Origin: CAJBNH01 sp964447285
GTDB lineage: Bacteria > Myxococcota_A > UBA9042
NCBI GenBank assembly: GCA_964447285.1
Contig: CAYURO010000001.1
Location: 186,001 to 250,000, forward strand
DNA length: 64,000 nucleotides
Reading direction: 5' to 3'
The notes beneath the pieces are model-generated. The model was given only the letters and a program-made list of their open reading frames with translations. It had not been told where the DNA came from and made no database searches. Positions 46,752-55,171 of this stretch are shown piece after piece. The translations under genes and the position numbers were made by a program. The first letter of the stretch is position 1. The number at the start of each line of letters is the position of its first letter.

Positions 46752-49700
46752 ATGTCCGACCGTTTCCGCCCGATTTCGATGGAGCAATTGACCGCGTGGG
46801 TGTTCGACGAGCTCGAGCGCAAAGACGCGATCTTCGGCATTCCGCGCAAGGGCTTCTTCCGCCCCGCGCCGACCGATCCGTTCCGGCGCGCCCAGTACGG
46901 CCAAACGCTCGACACGCCGTTCGGCGTCGCCGCGGGGCCGCACTCGCAGCTGGCCCAGAACATCATCGTCGCTTGGCTGTGCGGCGCGCGCTTCATCGAA
47001 CTCAAGACGGTGCAGACGCTCGACGAGCTTGAGATCTCCAAGCCGTGCATCGACATGCAGGACGAGGGCTACAACTGCGAGTGGTCGCAAGAGCTCAAGG
47101 TCCACGAGTCGTATGCCGAGTACCTGCGCGCTTGGGTCCTGATTCACGCACTGCACAAGAAGTTGGGCTTGCCGGGGGATCGACCGGGCATCGTCTTCAA
47201 CCTCAGCGTGGGCTACAACCTGCAGGGCATCCAGAACCCCAACGTTCAGGACTACTTGCGCCGCGTACGCGACACCGCTGCCGATCAGAAGCCGCTGATC
47301 GACATCGTCGCGAAGGTCCTGCCCGAAGTGCGCCAGATCCAGATCCCATCGACCCTGTCGGACAACATCACCCTGTCGACCATGCACGGCTGTCCGCCTG
47401 CCGAGATCGAGAGCATTTCCAAGTACTTGCTGGCTGATCTCGGGTTCCACACCAGTGTCAAGCTCAATCCGACGCTGCTGGGGGCCGAGGGCGTGCGCGG
47501 TCTGTTGAACACGCAGCTGGGATTTGACGACGTCACGGTGCCGGACGAGGCGTTCGGCCACGACCTGAAGTACGTCGACGCTGTGCCGATGTTGACCCGA
47601 TTGCGGGCTCTGGCGCTGGAGCGGGGCCTGACGTTTGGCGTCAAGCTGACGAACACGCTGGAAGTCGTGAACCACCGCAACGTCTTCCCGGCCAACGAAA
47701 AGACGATGTACCTGTCGGGGCGGCCGTTGCAGGCCATCTCTTCCAGCCTGGCCGCCAAGCTGTCGGCGGAGTTCGATGGCGACCTGCCGATGTCGTATGC
47801 GGGCGGCGCCGACGCGTTCTTCATGCCTGGCCTGTTGTCCGCGGGCATGAAGACCATCACGGTCTGCTCCGACATCCTGAAGTCCGGCGGCTACTTGCGG
47901 ATGCTGCAGTACATGCGGGAGACGGCGCGGGCCATGGACGCCTTCGACGCCAAGGACTTGGACGCTTTCGTCGTGCGGACGGCCGCGATCAGCAACGACT
48001 TCGCAGAGAATCTGGCGCGCGCGCTGGGTCACCGTCTGGCCGGTCCGTTTGCCACCAGCAAGGGTGTGGCGCTTGATGCCGAGGACTTTGCCGTGCTGGC
48101 GGCTGCGTTGACCGACGCAGGTGGCGAGGGCGTTGCCGCATCACGCGTGTTTGCCAAGCAGCGCGGGCTGGACCCGGTCGCGTTCTCTGACGACGTGGTC
48201 AAGGCCTGCGCCCGCTTGAACTTGGAAGTGCACGCCGATGCCGTGACCCGCGCGCCGACGCTGCACAAGTCGGGCATGGCCACGGCGAAGACCAAAACAC
48301 CGCGCAAGCTTGGCCTGTTCGACTGCGTCGAGGCGCCGTGTGTCGATGAGTGCCCGATTGACCAGAAGGTTCCGCAGTACATGCGGGCGGTTCGCGAGGG
48401 GCGCTATGCCGACGCCGTCGAGGTGATGCGCAAGGACAGCGCCATCCCGACCGTCCTCGGGCGCATCTGCGACCGCAAGTGCCAGGACACGTGCATTCGC
48501 AGCCACTACGACGACGCGCTGGCCATCCGCGAGGTCAAGCGCTTCGTGATGGCGCAGGAGCACAAGCCCGCCTTCCGTCCGCAGGCCCCGCAGCGCAACG
48601 TCCGGGTCGCGATTGTCGGCGCCGGTCCCTGTGGGCTGACGGCGGCGAGCTATCTCGCCCAGGCCGGCTATGCGTGCACGGTCTTTGAACAATTCGAGAA
48701 GACCGGGGGCATGGTGTCGGGCACGATCCCGATCTATCGGCTGCCGCAGGCCAGCGTCGATCAGGACATCGCCATCGTGCAGAAGCTGGGCGTCGAGTTC
48801 CGCTTCGGTCAGAAGGCCGGGCGCGACTTCATGCTCAGCGACCTGCGGCAACAGGGCTTTGAATTCGCGATCGTGGCGACGGGCGCGCAGGTGGGCAAGC
48901 AGCTGGGTCTGGTTGGCGAAGATGCCGATGGGGTCATGGACGCGATTTGGTTCCTGCGTCAGGTGCGCGACGGTGTCCAGGTCGAGATCGGCCCCAAGGT
49001 GCTGGTGGTCGGCGCCGGCGACGTGGCCATCGATGCTGCGCGCACTGCCCATCGCTTGGGCGCTGACGTGACGGTCGCCTATCGGCGCACGATGGACCAA
49101 GCGCCGGCAGATCCGATGGAAGTGCAAGGGCTTCTGGAAGAGGGGCTGAAGGTCGCCGAGCTGGTCTCGCCCAAGGCCGTACACGTCGAGGGCGGCAAGT
49201 CGGCCGCCCTGATCTGCCATCCGATGAAGCTGGGCGAGCGGGGCAAGGACGGGCGGCGCGCGGTAGTGCCCGCAGACGGCGACGACCTGGTGTTCCCCAC
49301 CGACGCGGTGTTGTTGGCCGTCAGCCAGCGGTCGGTGCTGGACTTCTTTGGCGCCCAAGAGCCCGAGCTCTCGCGCCACGGCGCCATTCACGCCGACCCG
49401 ACCACGCTCGAGACGTCGGTGTCGGGCGTCTACGCAGGGGGCGACACCGCGCTCGACGGCCCCTCGTCGGCGGTCAAGGCGTGTGCCGACGGCAAGACCA
49501 TCGCAGCGGCCATTCGACGCAAAATCGAGGGGTTCGAGCCCACCAAGGGCCGGGGGTTGGCCGAGGCCAATTTGTCTGACCTCGTGATCCGCCGCGCCCA
49601 TCGGACCTTCCGCGTGCCGGTGCCCGAGCGTCCCGTCGAGGAGCGTCAGAACTTCGGCGAAGTCATCCTGCAGTACTCCGAAGAGGACGCCCGTGCAGAA

Positions 49701-50339
49701 GCCGAGCGGTGCCTCGACTGCGACCTAGTCTGCAGCCTGTGCGTCAGCGTGTGTCCCAACCTCGCGTTCCTGACCTACCAGACGGCGCTGCTCGACGCCC
49801 AGCTGCCGGGTCTGCTGCTCAAGGGCGGCAAGTGGGTGCGTGAGGTCGGTCAGACCGTTCGCATCGACCAACAGGTGCAAGTCGCCGTACTAACGGACTT
49901 CTGCAACGAGTGCGGCAACTGCACGACCTTCTGCCCGACGTCGGGAACGCCGTACAAGGACAAACCGCGGCTGTACCTGCACCGCGCCGACTTCGAGGCG
50001 CAGCAGGACAACGCGTTCATGCTGTTCCGCAACGGCACCACCGTCGCCATGCAGGCGCGCTTCGGTGGCCAGACGCACGAAGTGGTGCTCGACGGTGCGA
50101 TCCGCTACCGCGCGCCGCAGCTCACGGCAGCCTTCGACCCCGCGACGTTTGCCCTGCAGGACGTTCAGGTCGTCGGCAAGCCAGCAGACGGCATGGCCGT
50201 TTCTCTGCAACCCGCCGTGATCATGACGGGCCTCTTGCGCGGTCTGTCGCAGTCGATGCCGCACCTGCCCGCGGCTCCTGACGGGCCCGGCACACCCTTT
50301 GCTCGCCAAGCCGGCAAGACCCCGGCTGAGGTGGCATAA
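46752..50339 (+). CDS. ygfK: YgfK-type putative selenate reductase / iron-sulfur flavoprotein
   Basis: This 1,195-residue iron-sulfur flavoprotein matches E. coli YgfK (about 1,030 residues) from its start, MSDRFRPISMEQL, through FGVAAGPHSQLAQN, FIELKTVQ and KPCIDMQDE. The N-terminal ~450 residues are a dihydroorotate-dehydrogenase-like barrel. Then come a GltD-like Fe-S region (C525 in CVEAPCVDECP), an FAD loop VAIVGAGPCGLTAASY (about 620), an NAD(P) loop VVGAGDVAIDAART (about 752), and two C-terminal Fe-S motifs (CLDCDLVCSLCVSVCP from 987; CNECGNCTTFCPTSGTP from 1051). It is probably an electron-transfer hub for a hydroxylase or for reduction of a nucleobase-derived substrate. The start ATG 46752 follows GAGG. 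It is coupled to the PEBP gene (1-base gap). Confidence 0.9.
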   Translation: MSDRFRPISMEQLTAWVFDELERKDAIFGIPRKGFFRPAPTDPFRRAQYGQTLDTPFGVAAGPHSQLAQNIIVAWLCGARFIELKTVQTLDELEISKPCIDMQDEGYNCEWSQELKVHESYAEYLRAWVLIHALHKKLGLPGDRPGIVFNLSVGYNLQGIQNPNVQDYLRRVRDTAADQKPLIDIVAKVLPEVRQIQIPSTLSDNITLSTMHGCPPAEIESISKYLLADLGFHTSVKLNPTLLGAEGVRGLLNTQLGFDDVTVPDEAFGHDLKYVDAVPMLTRLRALALERGLTFGVKLTNTLEVVNHRNVFPANEKTMYLSGRPLQAISSSLAAKLSAEFDGDLPMSYAGGADAFFMPGLLSAGMKTITVCSDILKSGGYLRMLQYMRETARAMDAFDAKDLDAFVVRTAAISNDFAENLARALGHRLAGPFATSKGVALDAEDFAVLAAALTDAGGEGVAASRVFAKQRGLDPVAFSDDVVKACARLNLEVHADAVTRAPTLHKSGMATAKTKTPRKLGLFDCVEAPCVDECPIDQKVPQYMRAVREGRYADAVEVMRKDSAIPTVLGRICDRKCQDTCIRSHYDDALAIREVKRFVMAQEHKPAFRPQAPQRNVRVAIVGAGPCGLTAASYLAQAGYACTVFEQFEKTGGMVSGTIPIYRLPQASVDQDIAIVQKLGVEFRFGQKAGRDFMLSDLRQQGFEFAIVATGAQVGKQLGLVGEDADGVMDAIWFLRQVRDGVQVEIGPKVLVVGAGDVAIDAARTAHRLGADVTVAYRRTMDQAPADPMEVQGLLEEGLKVAELVSPKAVHVEGGKSAALICHPMKLGERGKDGRRAVVPADGDDLVFPTDAVLLAVSQRSVLDFFGAQEPELSRHGAIHADPTTLETSVSGVYAGGDTALDGPSSAVKACADGKTIAAAIRRKIEGFEPTKGRGLAEANLSDLVIRRAHRTFRVPVPERPVEERQNFGEVILQYSEEDARAEAERCLDCDLVCSLCVSVCPNLAFLTYQTALLDAQLPGLLLKGGKWVREVGQTVRIDQQVQVAVLTDFCNECGNCTTFCPTSGTPYKDKPRLYLHRADFEAQQDNAFMLFRNGTTVAMQARFGGQTHEVVLDGAIRYRAPQLTAAFDPATFALQDVQVVGKPADGMAVSLQPAVIMTGLLRGLSQSMPHLPAAPDGPGTPFARQAGKTPAEVA

Positions 50340-50340
50340 C

Positions 50341-51057
50341 ATGGCTTCGCTGGTCGACCTTTCGAGTCCGGCCTTCACCCGCGGTGCCACACTGCCGGTG
50401 CGCTTTACCGCAGACGGTACCGACGTGTCGCCGCCGCTGGTCTGGCGCGGCTGTCCCCACGGCACCCGGTCGTTCGCCTTGGTCGTCGAAGACCCCGACG
50501 CACTGCGCCCGGTGGAACTCGGCGGCGGCAAGTGCGGCGGCAAGTGCGGCGGCTCGTGCGGCGGCAAGTGCGGTGGCAAGTGCGGTGGACACGGTGAGGG
50601 CGCGGGCGGTTGCAAGTCCAGCGGCGTGCCCGGCTGTGACGGCAAGGGCGGCTGTGGCGGCAAGGGCGGCTGCGGCGGCAAGGGCCACAGCCACGACGAC
50701 GGCGCCGGGGCGGCCGGCCGCAAGCGCGTCAAGGCCAAGGACCAGCGTCCGTGGATCCACTGGCTGGTCTGGAACCTGTCGGTCGACGCCCGCGACCTGC
50801 CCGAGGGGCTGTCGTCGCGGACCACGTCGCCTCGCCAGGGCTTGAACGACTTCGGGCGCGTGGGCTGGGGCGGCCCGGCACCACCGGCCGGTCAGGGCGC
50901 TCACCGCTATGTGTTTCGCCTGTATGCCTTGGACTGCGAGTTGGACCTTCCGATGGGGGCCACGGCGGCTGAAGTCACCGGACAGCTGCAGGGCCACGTA
51001 GTGGGATCCATCGAACTGATGGTGAAGTATTCGAGATCGCGGGTAATTCCCGCCTGA
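50341..51057 (+). CDS. PEBP (YbhB/YbcL) family protein with Gly/Cys/Lys-rich insertion
   Basis: The 238-residue protein has the phosphatidylethanolamine-binding-protein fold of YbhB/Raf-kinase-inhibitor-like proteins: LSSPAFTRGATLP, DGTDVSPPLVW, VVEDPDA, then WIHWLVWNLSVDARDLPEG, GWGGPAPPAGQGAHRYVFRLYALD. Between EDPDALRPVEL and RPWIHWLVW, residues about 61-120, it has an insertion made almost only of Gly, Cys and Lys (GGKCGGKCGGSCGGKC and similar, nine Cys) ending GHSHDD. The insertion replaces the normal short loop next to the ligand site. Such a segment could bind metal or clusters (inference). The start is one base after the ygfK stop with GAGGTGG upstream, so it is translationally coupled. 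PEBP bacterial function is generally unknown. Confidence 0.85.
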   Translation: MASLVDLSSPAFTRGATLPVRFTADGTDVSPPLVWRGCPHGTRSFALVVEDPDALRPVELGGGKCGGKCGGSCGGKCGGKCGGHGEGAGGCKSSGVPGCDGKGGCGGKGGCGGKGHSHDDGAGAAGRKRVKAKDQRPWIHWLVWNLSVDARDLPEGLSSRTTSPRQGLNDFGRVGWGGPAPPAGQGAHRYVFRLYALDCELDLPMGATAAEVTGQLQGHVVGSIELMVKYSRSRVIPA

Positions 51058-51268
51058 CCGTCCAGGGTTTCCGTCAGCCATCGGTCCATTTCGGCTGGCC
51101 GGGGCCCGAGAAGTCGCGACCACGAGCGCAAGCGTTGACATTGACGAGGCGTGTTTCGCAGGGTAGACGCCCAATTCGGCGTCGCGCGGCACAGCCCCCA
51201 AGACCGGGCTGGGACCCCGGAGCGGCGAGCGGACTCTCCCCCCCCCCCTTCCTGCACAAGGACCTGTC
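51058..51268. other. Intergenic leader before ssnA
   Basis: A 211-base gap inside the otherwise tight operon. It contains TTGACATTGACG at 51135-51146, whose second half plus TAGACG at 51164-51169 (17-base spacer) is a weak promoter candidate, and a C11 run at 51238-51248. A separate promoter for ssnA is therefore possible. Confidence 0.4.
51238..51248 (+). repeat. C11 homopolymer upstream of ssnA
   Basis: Eleven C in a row end 20 bases before the ssnA start codon and just before its AAGGA ribosome site. It mirrors the C10 run before the YqeB-like gene at 34725. Confidence 0.9.
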
Positions 51269-52618
51269 ATGACAAAGGACGCGAAGATTCTGGTCGGCAA
51301 CGGCGTGGTGCTGACCCTGGGCGCAGAAAACCGCGTGATCCATCACGGGGCGGTGCTGATCGAGGGCGGCAAGATCGCGGCGATCGGCGACTCTGCGGCG
51401 CTGCGGCGCGACCACCCCGATGCGGACTGGATCGACGCGGGCGGCAAGACCATCCTGCCCGGCTTCATCTGCGCCCACCATCACCTGTACAGCACGTTTG
51501 CCTGCGGTCTGGCGCCCAAGCCGGCCGCCAACTTTGTAGAAACGCTGGAAAACCTGTGGTGGAAGCTGGACCGCGCGCTCGACATGAACGACGTGCGCCT
51601 GTCGGCCCTGATTCCGCTGGTGCGCTGCATTCGCTCGGGCACGACGACGATCTTCGACCACCACGCCAGCCCGTCGGCCATCCGCGGCAGCCTGGACGTG
51701 ATCGCCGACGCCGTTCTGGAAAGCGGCATTCGCGCTTCGCTTTGCTACGAGATCACCGACCGCAACGGCCAGCAGGGCACCGACGACGGCATCGCTGAGA
51801 GCGAGGCGTTTCTGCAGCGCGCGGCCGGAGATACGAGCGGCCGCCTGCACGGTCTGGTCGGTCTGCACGCCGGCATGACCATCAGCCCCGAGACGCTGGA
51901 CCGCTGCGTGGATCTGGCCAAGCGCTATGACACCGGCCTGCACGTCCACGTCGCTGAGGACAAGGCAGATCAGGTCGACAGCGTGGCCAAGTACGGCATG
52001 CGCGTGCTCGAGCGGTTGTACGTCGCGGGCGGTCTGGGCCCCAAGACGCTGTCGGTCCACAACATCCACATCGACGACGCCGAGATGGAGCGCCTGGCCG
52101 AGACCCACACCAACGCCGTGCACAACCCGCAGTCGAACATGAACAACGCTGTGGGCGCCGCCCGCGTCGTCGACATGGCCGCCAAGGGCATTCGCGTGGG
52201 CTTGGGCACCGACGGCATGACCAGCGACATGAAGGAAGAGGTTCGCGCCGGACTGTGGCTGCGTCACCACGTCGCCGAGGATCCGCGTGTGGGCTTCATG
52301 GACATGGCCAACATGCTGGTCACCGCCAACCCCGCGATCGCCACGCAGTTCATGGGACGCAAGCTGGGCGAGCTGTCGGTGGGCGCCGCGGCCGACGTCA
52401 TCGTGTCGGACCACATCCCGTTCACGCCGCTCGACTCGAACAATGTCCTGGGCCACTTGATCTTCGGCGTCTCGGCGTCTGCGGTCGACACGACCATCGC
52501 CGACGGCAAGATCCTGATGCGCCACAAGGAATTGCAGACGCTTGACTGGGCAGCCATCTGCCAGCAGGCCGCCAAGGCAGCACCGCAGACGTGGGGGAGG
52601 TTCGCGGCAATCGACTAG
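51269..52618 (+). CDS. ssnA: Putative aminohydrolase SsnA
   Basis: This 449-residue protein matches SsnA (E. coli 442 residues), a metal-dependent amidohydrolase always found with YgfK in selenium/molybdenum hydroxylase loci. Metal ligands are visible in FICAHHHLYST (HxH), HVAEDKADQ, SVHNIHID and GTDGMTSDM (Asp). Family landmarks include KPAANFVETLENLWWKLDRAL, GTTTIFDHHASP, and MNNAVGAARVVDM. The ATG 51269 has AAGGA six bases upstream. Recent work on gut anaerobes connects SsnA and YgfK to purine and urate breakdown; its own reaction is not firmly established, so the role in this organism is inferred. It sits between the PEBP and the DPD-like gene on the same strand. Confidence 0.92.
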   Translation: MTKDAKILVGNGVVLTLGAENRVIHHGAVLIEGGKIAAIGDSAALRRDHPDADWIDAGGKTILPGFICAHHHLYSTFACGLAPKPAANFVETLENLWWKLDRALDMNDVRLSALIPLVRCIRSGTTTIFDHHASPSAIRGSLDVIADAVLESGIRASLCYEITDRNGQQGTDDGIAESEAFLQRAAGDTSGRLHGLVGLHAGMTISPETLDRCVDLAKRYDTGLHVHVAEDKADQVDSVAKYGMRVLERLYVAGGLGPKTLSVHNIHIDDAEMERLAETHTNAVHNPQSNMNNAVGAARVVDMAAKGIRVGLGTDGMTSDMKEEVRAGLWLRHHVAEDPRVGFMDMANMLVTANPAIATQFMGRKLGELSVGAAADVIVSDHIPFTPLDSNNVLGHLIFGVSASAVDTTIADGKILMRHKELQTLDWAAICQQAAKAAPQTWGRFAAID

Positions 52619-52677
52619 AGCCGCGTACGACCCTCTACATCCTTCAAGGTATCATCGACCCCCCTGAGAGGTTACCC

Positions 52678-55167
52678 ATGAAGCACGAATTGTTCCTTTC
52701 CGACGCCCAGTTGGCGACGGAGCTTGCCCGCTGCGAATTCTGCGAAGAGAAGCCCTGTCGCGAGGCGTGCCCGGTCCACTGCTCGCCCGCCGACTTCATC
52801 ATGGCGGCACGGCAGGGCAGCCCCGTCGACGTCCAGCGCGCCGTCGCCGAGATCATGACGGCCAACCCCATCGGCGGCGTGTGCGGTCTGGTCTGCCCCG
52901 ACCGCTTCTGCCAGGCCAAGTGCGTCCACGCCAAGTTCGACCGTCCGGTCGAGATCCCGGCGATCCAGGCCACGCTGGTCGAAAAAGCCAAGCGCGGCGG
53001 CTACATGCCCAAGCTGACGCCGCACGCCGTCGCCACTGGCAAGAAGGTCGCGATCGTCGGTGCCGGACCCGCCGGTGTGGCAGCGGCTGCCGTCCTGGCC
53101 CAGCGCGGCCATGCCGTCACCGTGTTCGAGCGCGACGCCACCCTTGGCGGTGCCTGCAACGTGATCCCGGCGCACCGTCTGCCGCGCGCCGTGATCCAGA
53201 GCGATCTGGCCTTCGTGCTCTCGCTGCCCAACGTGACGGTGCAGACGGGCAAGGCCGTGGCCGACCCCGACGCCCTGTTGGCCCAAGGGTTCGATGCCGT
53301 GCTGGTGGCCGTCGGCCTGTGGAATCCGATCGCGCTGGGCGTGCCCGGCGAGGATCTGGCGGTGGCCGGTCTGAAGTACCTGAAGACGCCCGAGGCCTTC
53401 CCGATGACGGGACGGGTCGCGGTGGTCGGCGGCGGCGCAACCGCGGTCGACTGCGCGGTGACGGCGGTGCGCGCGGGTGCGGCCGGGGTCGAGATTCTGG
53501 CGCTCGAGAAGCTGGGCGAGATGCCATTGACGCACAAGGAGTTGTCCGAGGTGATGGAGTACGGCGTGGCCGTCAGCGGTCGCGTTCGGGTCACGGGCAT
53601 CCTGGGCAGCGCGGGTCGCATGGCAGGGCTCGAGACGGTCAAGGTTGCGCTCGAGGAAGGCCAGCCCTTCACCCTGCGCGGCCTGTCGGAAGTGCCGGGC
53701 ACGGCGCAGACCCGCGGCGACTTCGCCCACGTGATCGTCGCCATCGGCGCGCGTTCCGGCCTGACGCGGTCGCAGAACCCGGCCGTGTTCGCCGCTGGCG
53801 ACTGCGACACGGGTCCGTCGACGGTGGTCGAGGCGGCGGCGGGCGGCAAGAACGCCGCGGTTGCGGTCGATGCCTTCCTTGCGAAGCAGGCCGCGCCGGC
53901 GGTCGAGAGTCCGCGCAAAAGCACGGTCGTCATCCCCGGTTACGACCGCTTGCCGGTGTCGCTCGAGACCGATTTCTTCGGCCGCAAGCTGATCTCGCCG
54001 TTCCTGCTCTCGGCCGCGCCGCCGTCCGACGGCTACGAGGCGATGCGGCAGGGTCTGGCGGCAGGCTGGGCCGGCGGCATCATGAAGACGGCCTTCGACA
54101 ACGTGCCGATCCACATCCCGGCCGACTACATGTACGCCTTCGACAGCGTGACGTGGGGCAACTGCGACAACGTGTCGGGCCACTCGCTGCAGCGCGTCTG
54201 CCGCGAGATCGCTTTGCTGCGCAAGGAGTTCCCCGACCGCCTGATCGCCGCCTCTACGGGCGGTCCGGTCACCGGCGACGACGAATTCGACCGCAAGGGC
54301 TGGCAGGCCAACACGCGCACGCTCGATGCGGCGGGCGCGATGGCCGTCGAGTACAGCCTGTCGTGTCCGCAGGGCGGCGACGGTACCGAGGGCGCCATCG
54401 TGTCGCAGAACGCGCGCGTCACCGCCAAGATCATCGACTGGGTCCTCGAGGTCAGCGACCCCACCGTCCCCAAGCTCTTCAAGCTCACGGGTGCGGTGAC
54501 GTCGGTCGAGGTCATCGTGCGCGCGATTCGCGAGGTGTTCCTACGCCACCCCGGCAAGGCGGCGGGCATTACGCTCGCCAACACCTTCCCGTCGTTGGGT
54601 TTCCGCCCCGGCAAGAAGACCACCTGGGACGAAGGCATCGTGCTGGGCATGAGCGGCGCGGGCGTGGCCCCCATCAGCAACCTGACGCTCGCGAGCGTGG
54701 CGCACCTGGGCGTCTACGTGTCGGGCAACGGCGGCACGATGGACTACAAGAGCGCGGCGCACTTCCTGGCGCTCGGTGCCGGCACGGTGCAGTTCTGCAC
54801 CGCGCCGATGAAGTACGGCGTGGCGTACGTTCAGGAGCTGCACTCGGGGCTGTCGCACCTGATGGCCGCGCGGGGCATGACTTCGGTGCAGCAATTGATC
54901 GGCGCGGCGCTGCCTGAGCCGATTACCGGCTTCATGGATCTGACGCCCGTCAAGCGGATTTCGAGCCCCGTGGCTGAGTTGTGTACGAGCTGCGGCAACT
55001 GCACGCGGTGCTCGTACGGGGCGATTGCTCTGGACGCGCAGGGGATTCCGCACGTGGCCGCCGAGCACTGCGTGGGGTGTTCGATTTGCTCGCTGATGTG
55101 CTTTGCCGGTGCGCTGCAGATGCGCGACCGCACGGCGCAGGAGCTTGCGGTTCTGCAGGAGGATTGA
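52678..55167 (+). CDS. Fused dihydropyrimidine-dehydrogenase-like (PreT-PreA) iron-sulfur flavoprotein
   Basis: This 829-residue protein joins in one chain what E. coli splits into PreT and PreA. The N-terminus has GltD-like Fe-S motifs (CEFCEEKPCREACP, residues 19-32; CGLVCPDRFC). An FAD loop VAIVGAGPAGVAAAA (about 124) and a second nucleotide loop VAVVGGGATAVDCA (about 247) follow. From about 428 a DHODH-like barrel begins (RKLISPFLLSAAPPSDG), and the C-terminus has two ferredoxin-type motifs (CTSCGNCTRC and CVGCSICSLMC). The first C-terminal motif is C-x2-C-x2-C-x2-C, not the usual x3 last spacing. The position of the catalytic Cys of pyrimidine dehydrogenase appears replaced: LSCPQGG is kept, but the GLAC-equivalent reads GAIV. 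The substrate may differ from uracil. The ATG 52678 has GAGAGG upstream. Confidence 0.88.
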   Translation: MKHELFLSDAQLATELARCEFCEEKPCREACPVHCSPADFIMAARQGSPVDVQRAVAEIMTANPIGGVCGLVCPDRFCQAKCVHAKFDRPVEIPAIQATLVEKAKRGGYMPKLTPHAVATGKKVAIVGAGPAGVAAAAVLAQRGHAVTVFERDATLGGACNVIPAHRLPRAVIQSDLAFVLSLPNVTVQTGKAVADPDALLAQGFDAVLVAVGLWNPIALGVPGEDLAVAGLKYLKTPEAFPMTGRVAVVGGGATAVDCAVTAVRAGAAGVEILALEKLGEMPLTHKELSEVMEYGVAVSGRVRVTGILGSAGRMAGLETVKVALEEGQPFTLRGLSEVPGTAQTRGDFAHVIVAIGARSGLTRSQNPAVFAAGDCDTGPSTVVEAAAGGKNAAVAVDAFLAKQAAPAVESPRKSTVVIPGYDRLPVSLETDFFGRKLISPFLLSAAPPSDGYEAMRQGLAAGWAGGIMKTAFDNVPIHIPADYMYAFDSVTWGNCDNVSGHSLQRVCREIALLRKEFPDRLIAASTGGPVTGDDEFDRKGWQANTRTLDAAGAMAVEYSLSCPQGGDGTEGAIVSQNARVTAKIIDWVLEVSDPTVPKLFKLTGAVTSVEVIVRAIREVFLRHPGKAAGITLANTFPSLGFRPGKKTTWDEGIVLGMSGAGVAPISNLTLASVAHLGVYVSGNGGTMDYKSAAHFLALGAGTVQFCTAPMKYGVAYVQELHSGLSHLMAARGMTSVQQLIGAALPEPITGFMDLTPVKRISSPVAELCTSCGNCTRCSYGAIALDAQGIPHVAAEHCVGCSICSLMCFAGALQMRDRTAQELAVLQED

Positions 55168-55171
55168 CCCC

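Noticed and set aside
52678..55167. Naming the gene preA or preT
   Set aside because: It is a fusion, and the catalytic Cys position appears changed, so a pyrimidine-reductase name would overstate the evidence.
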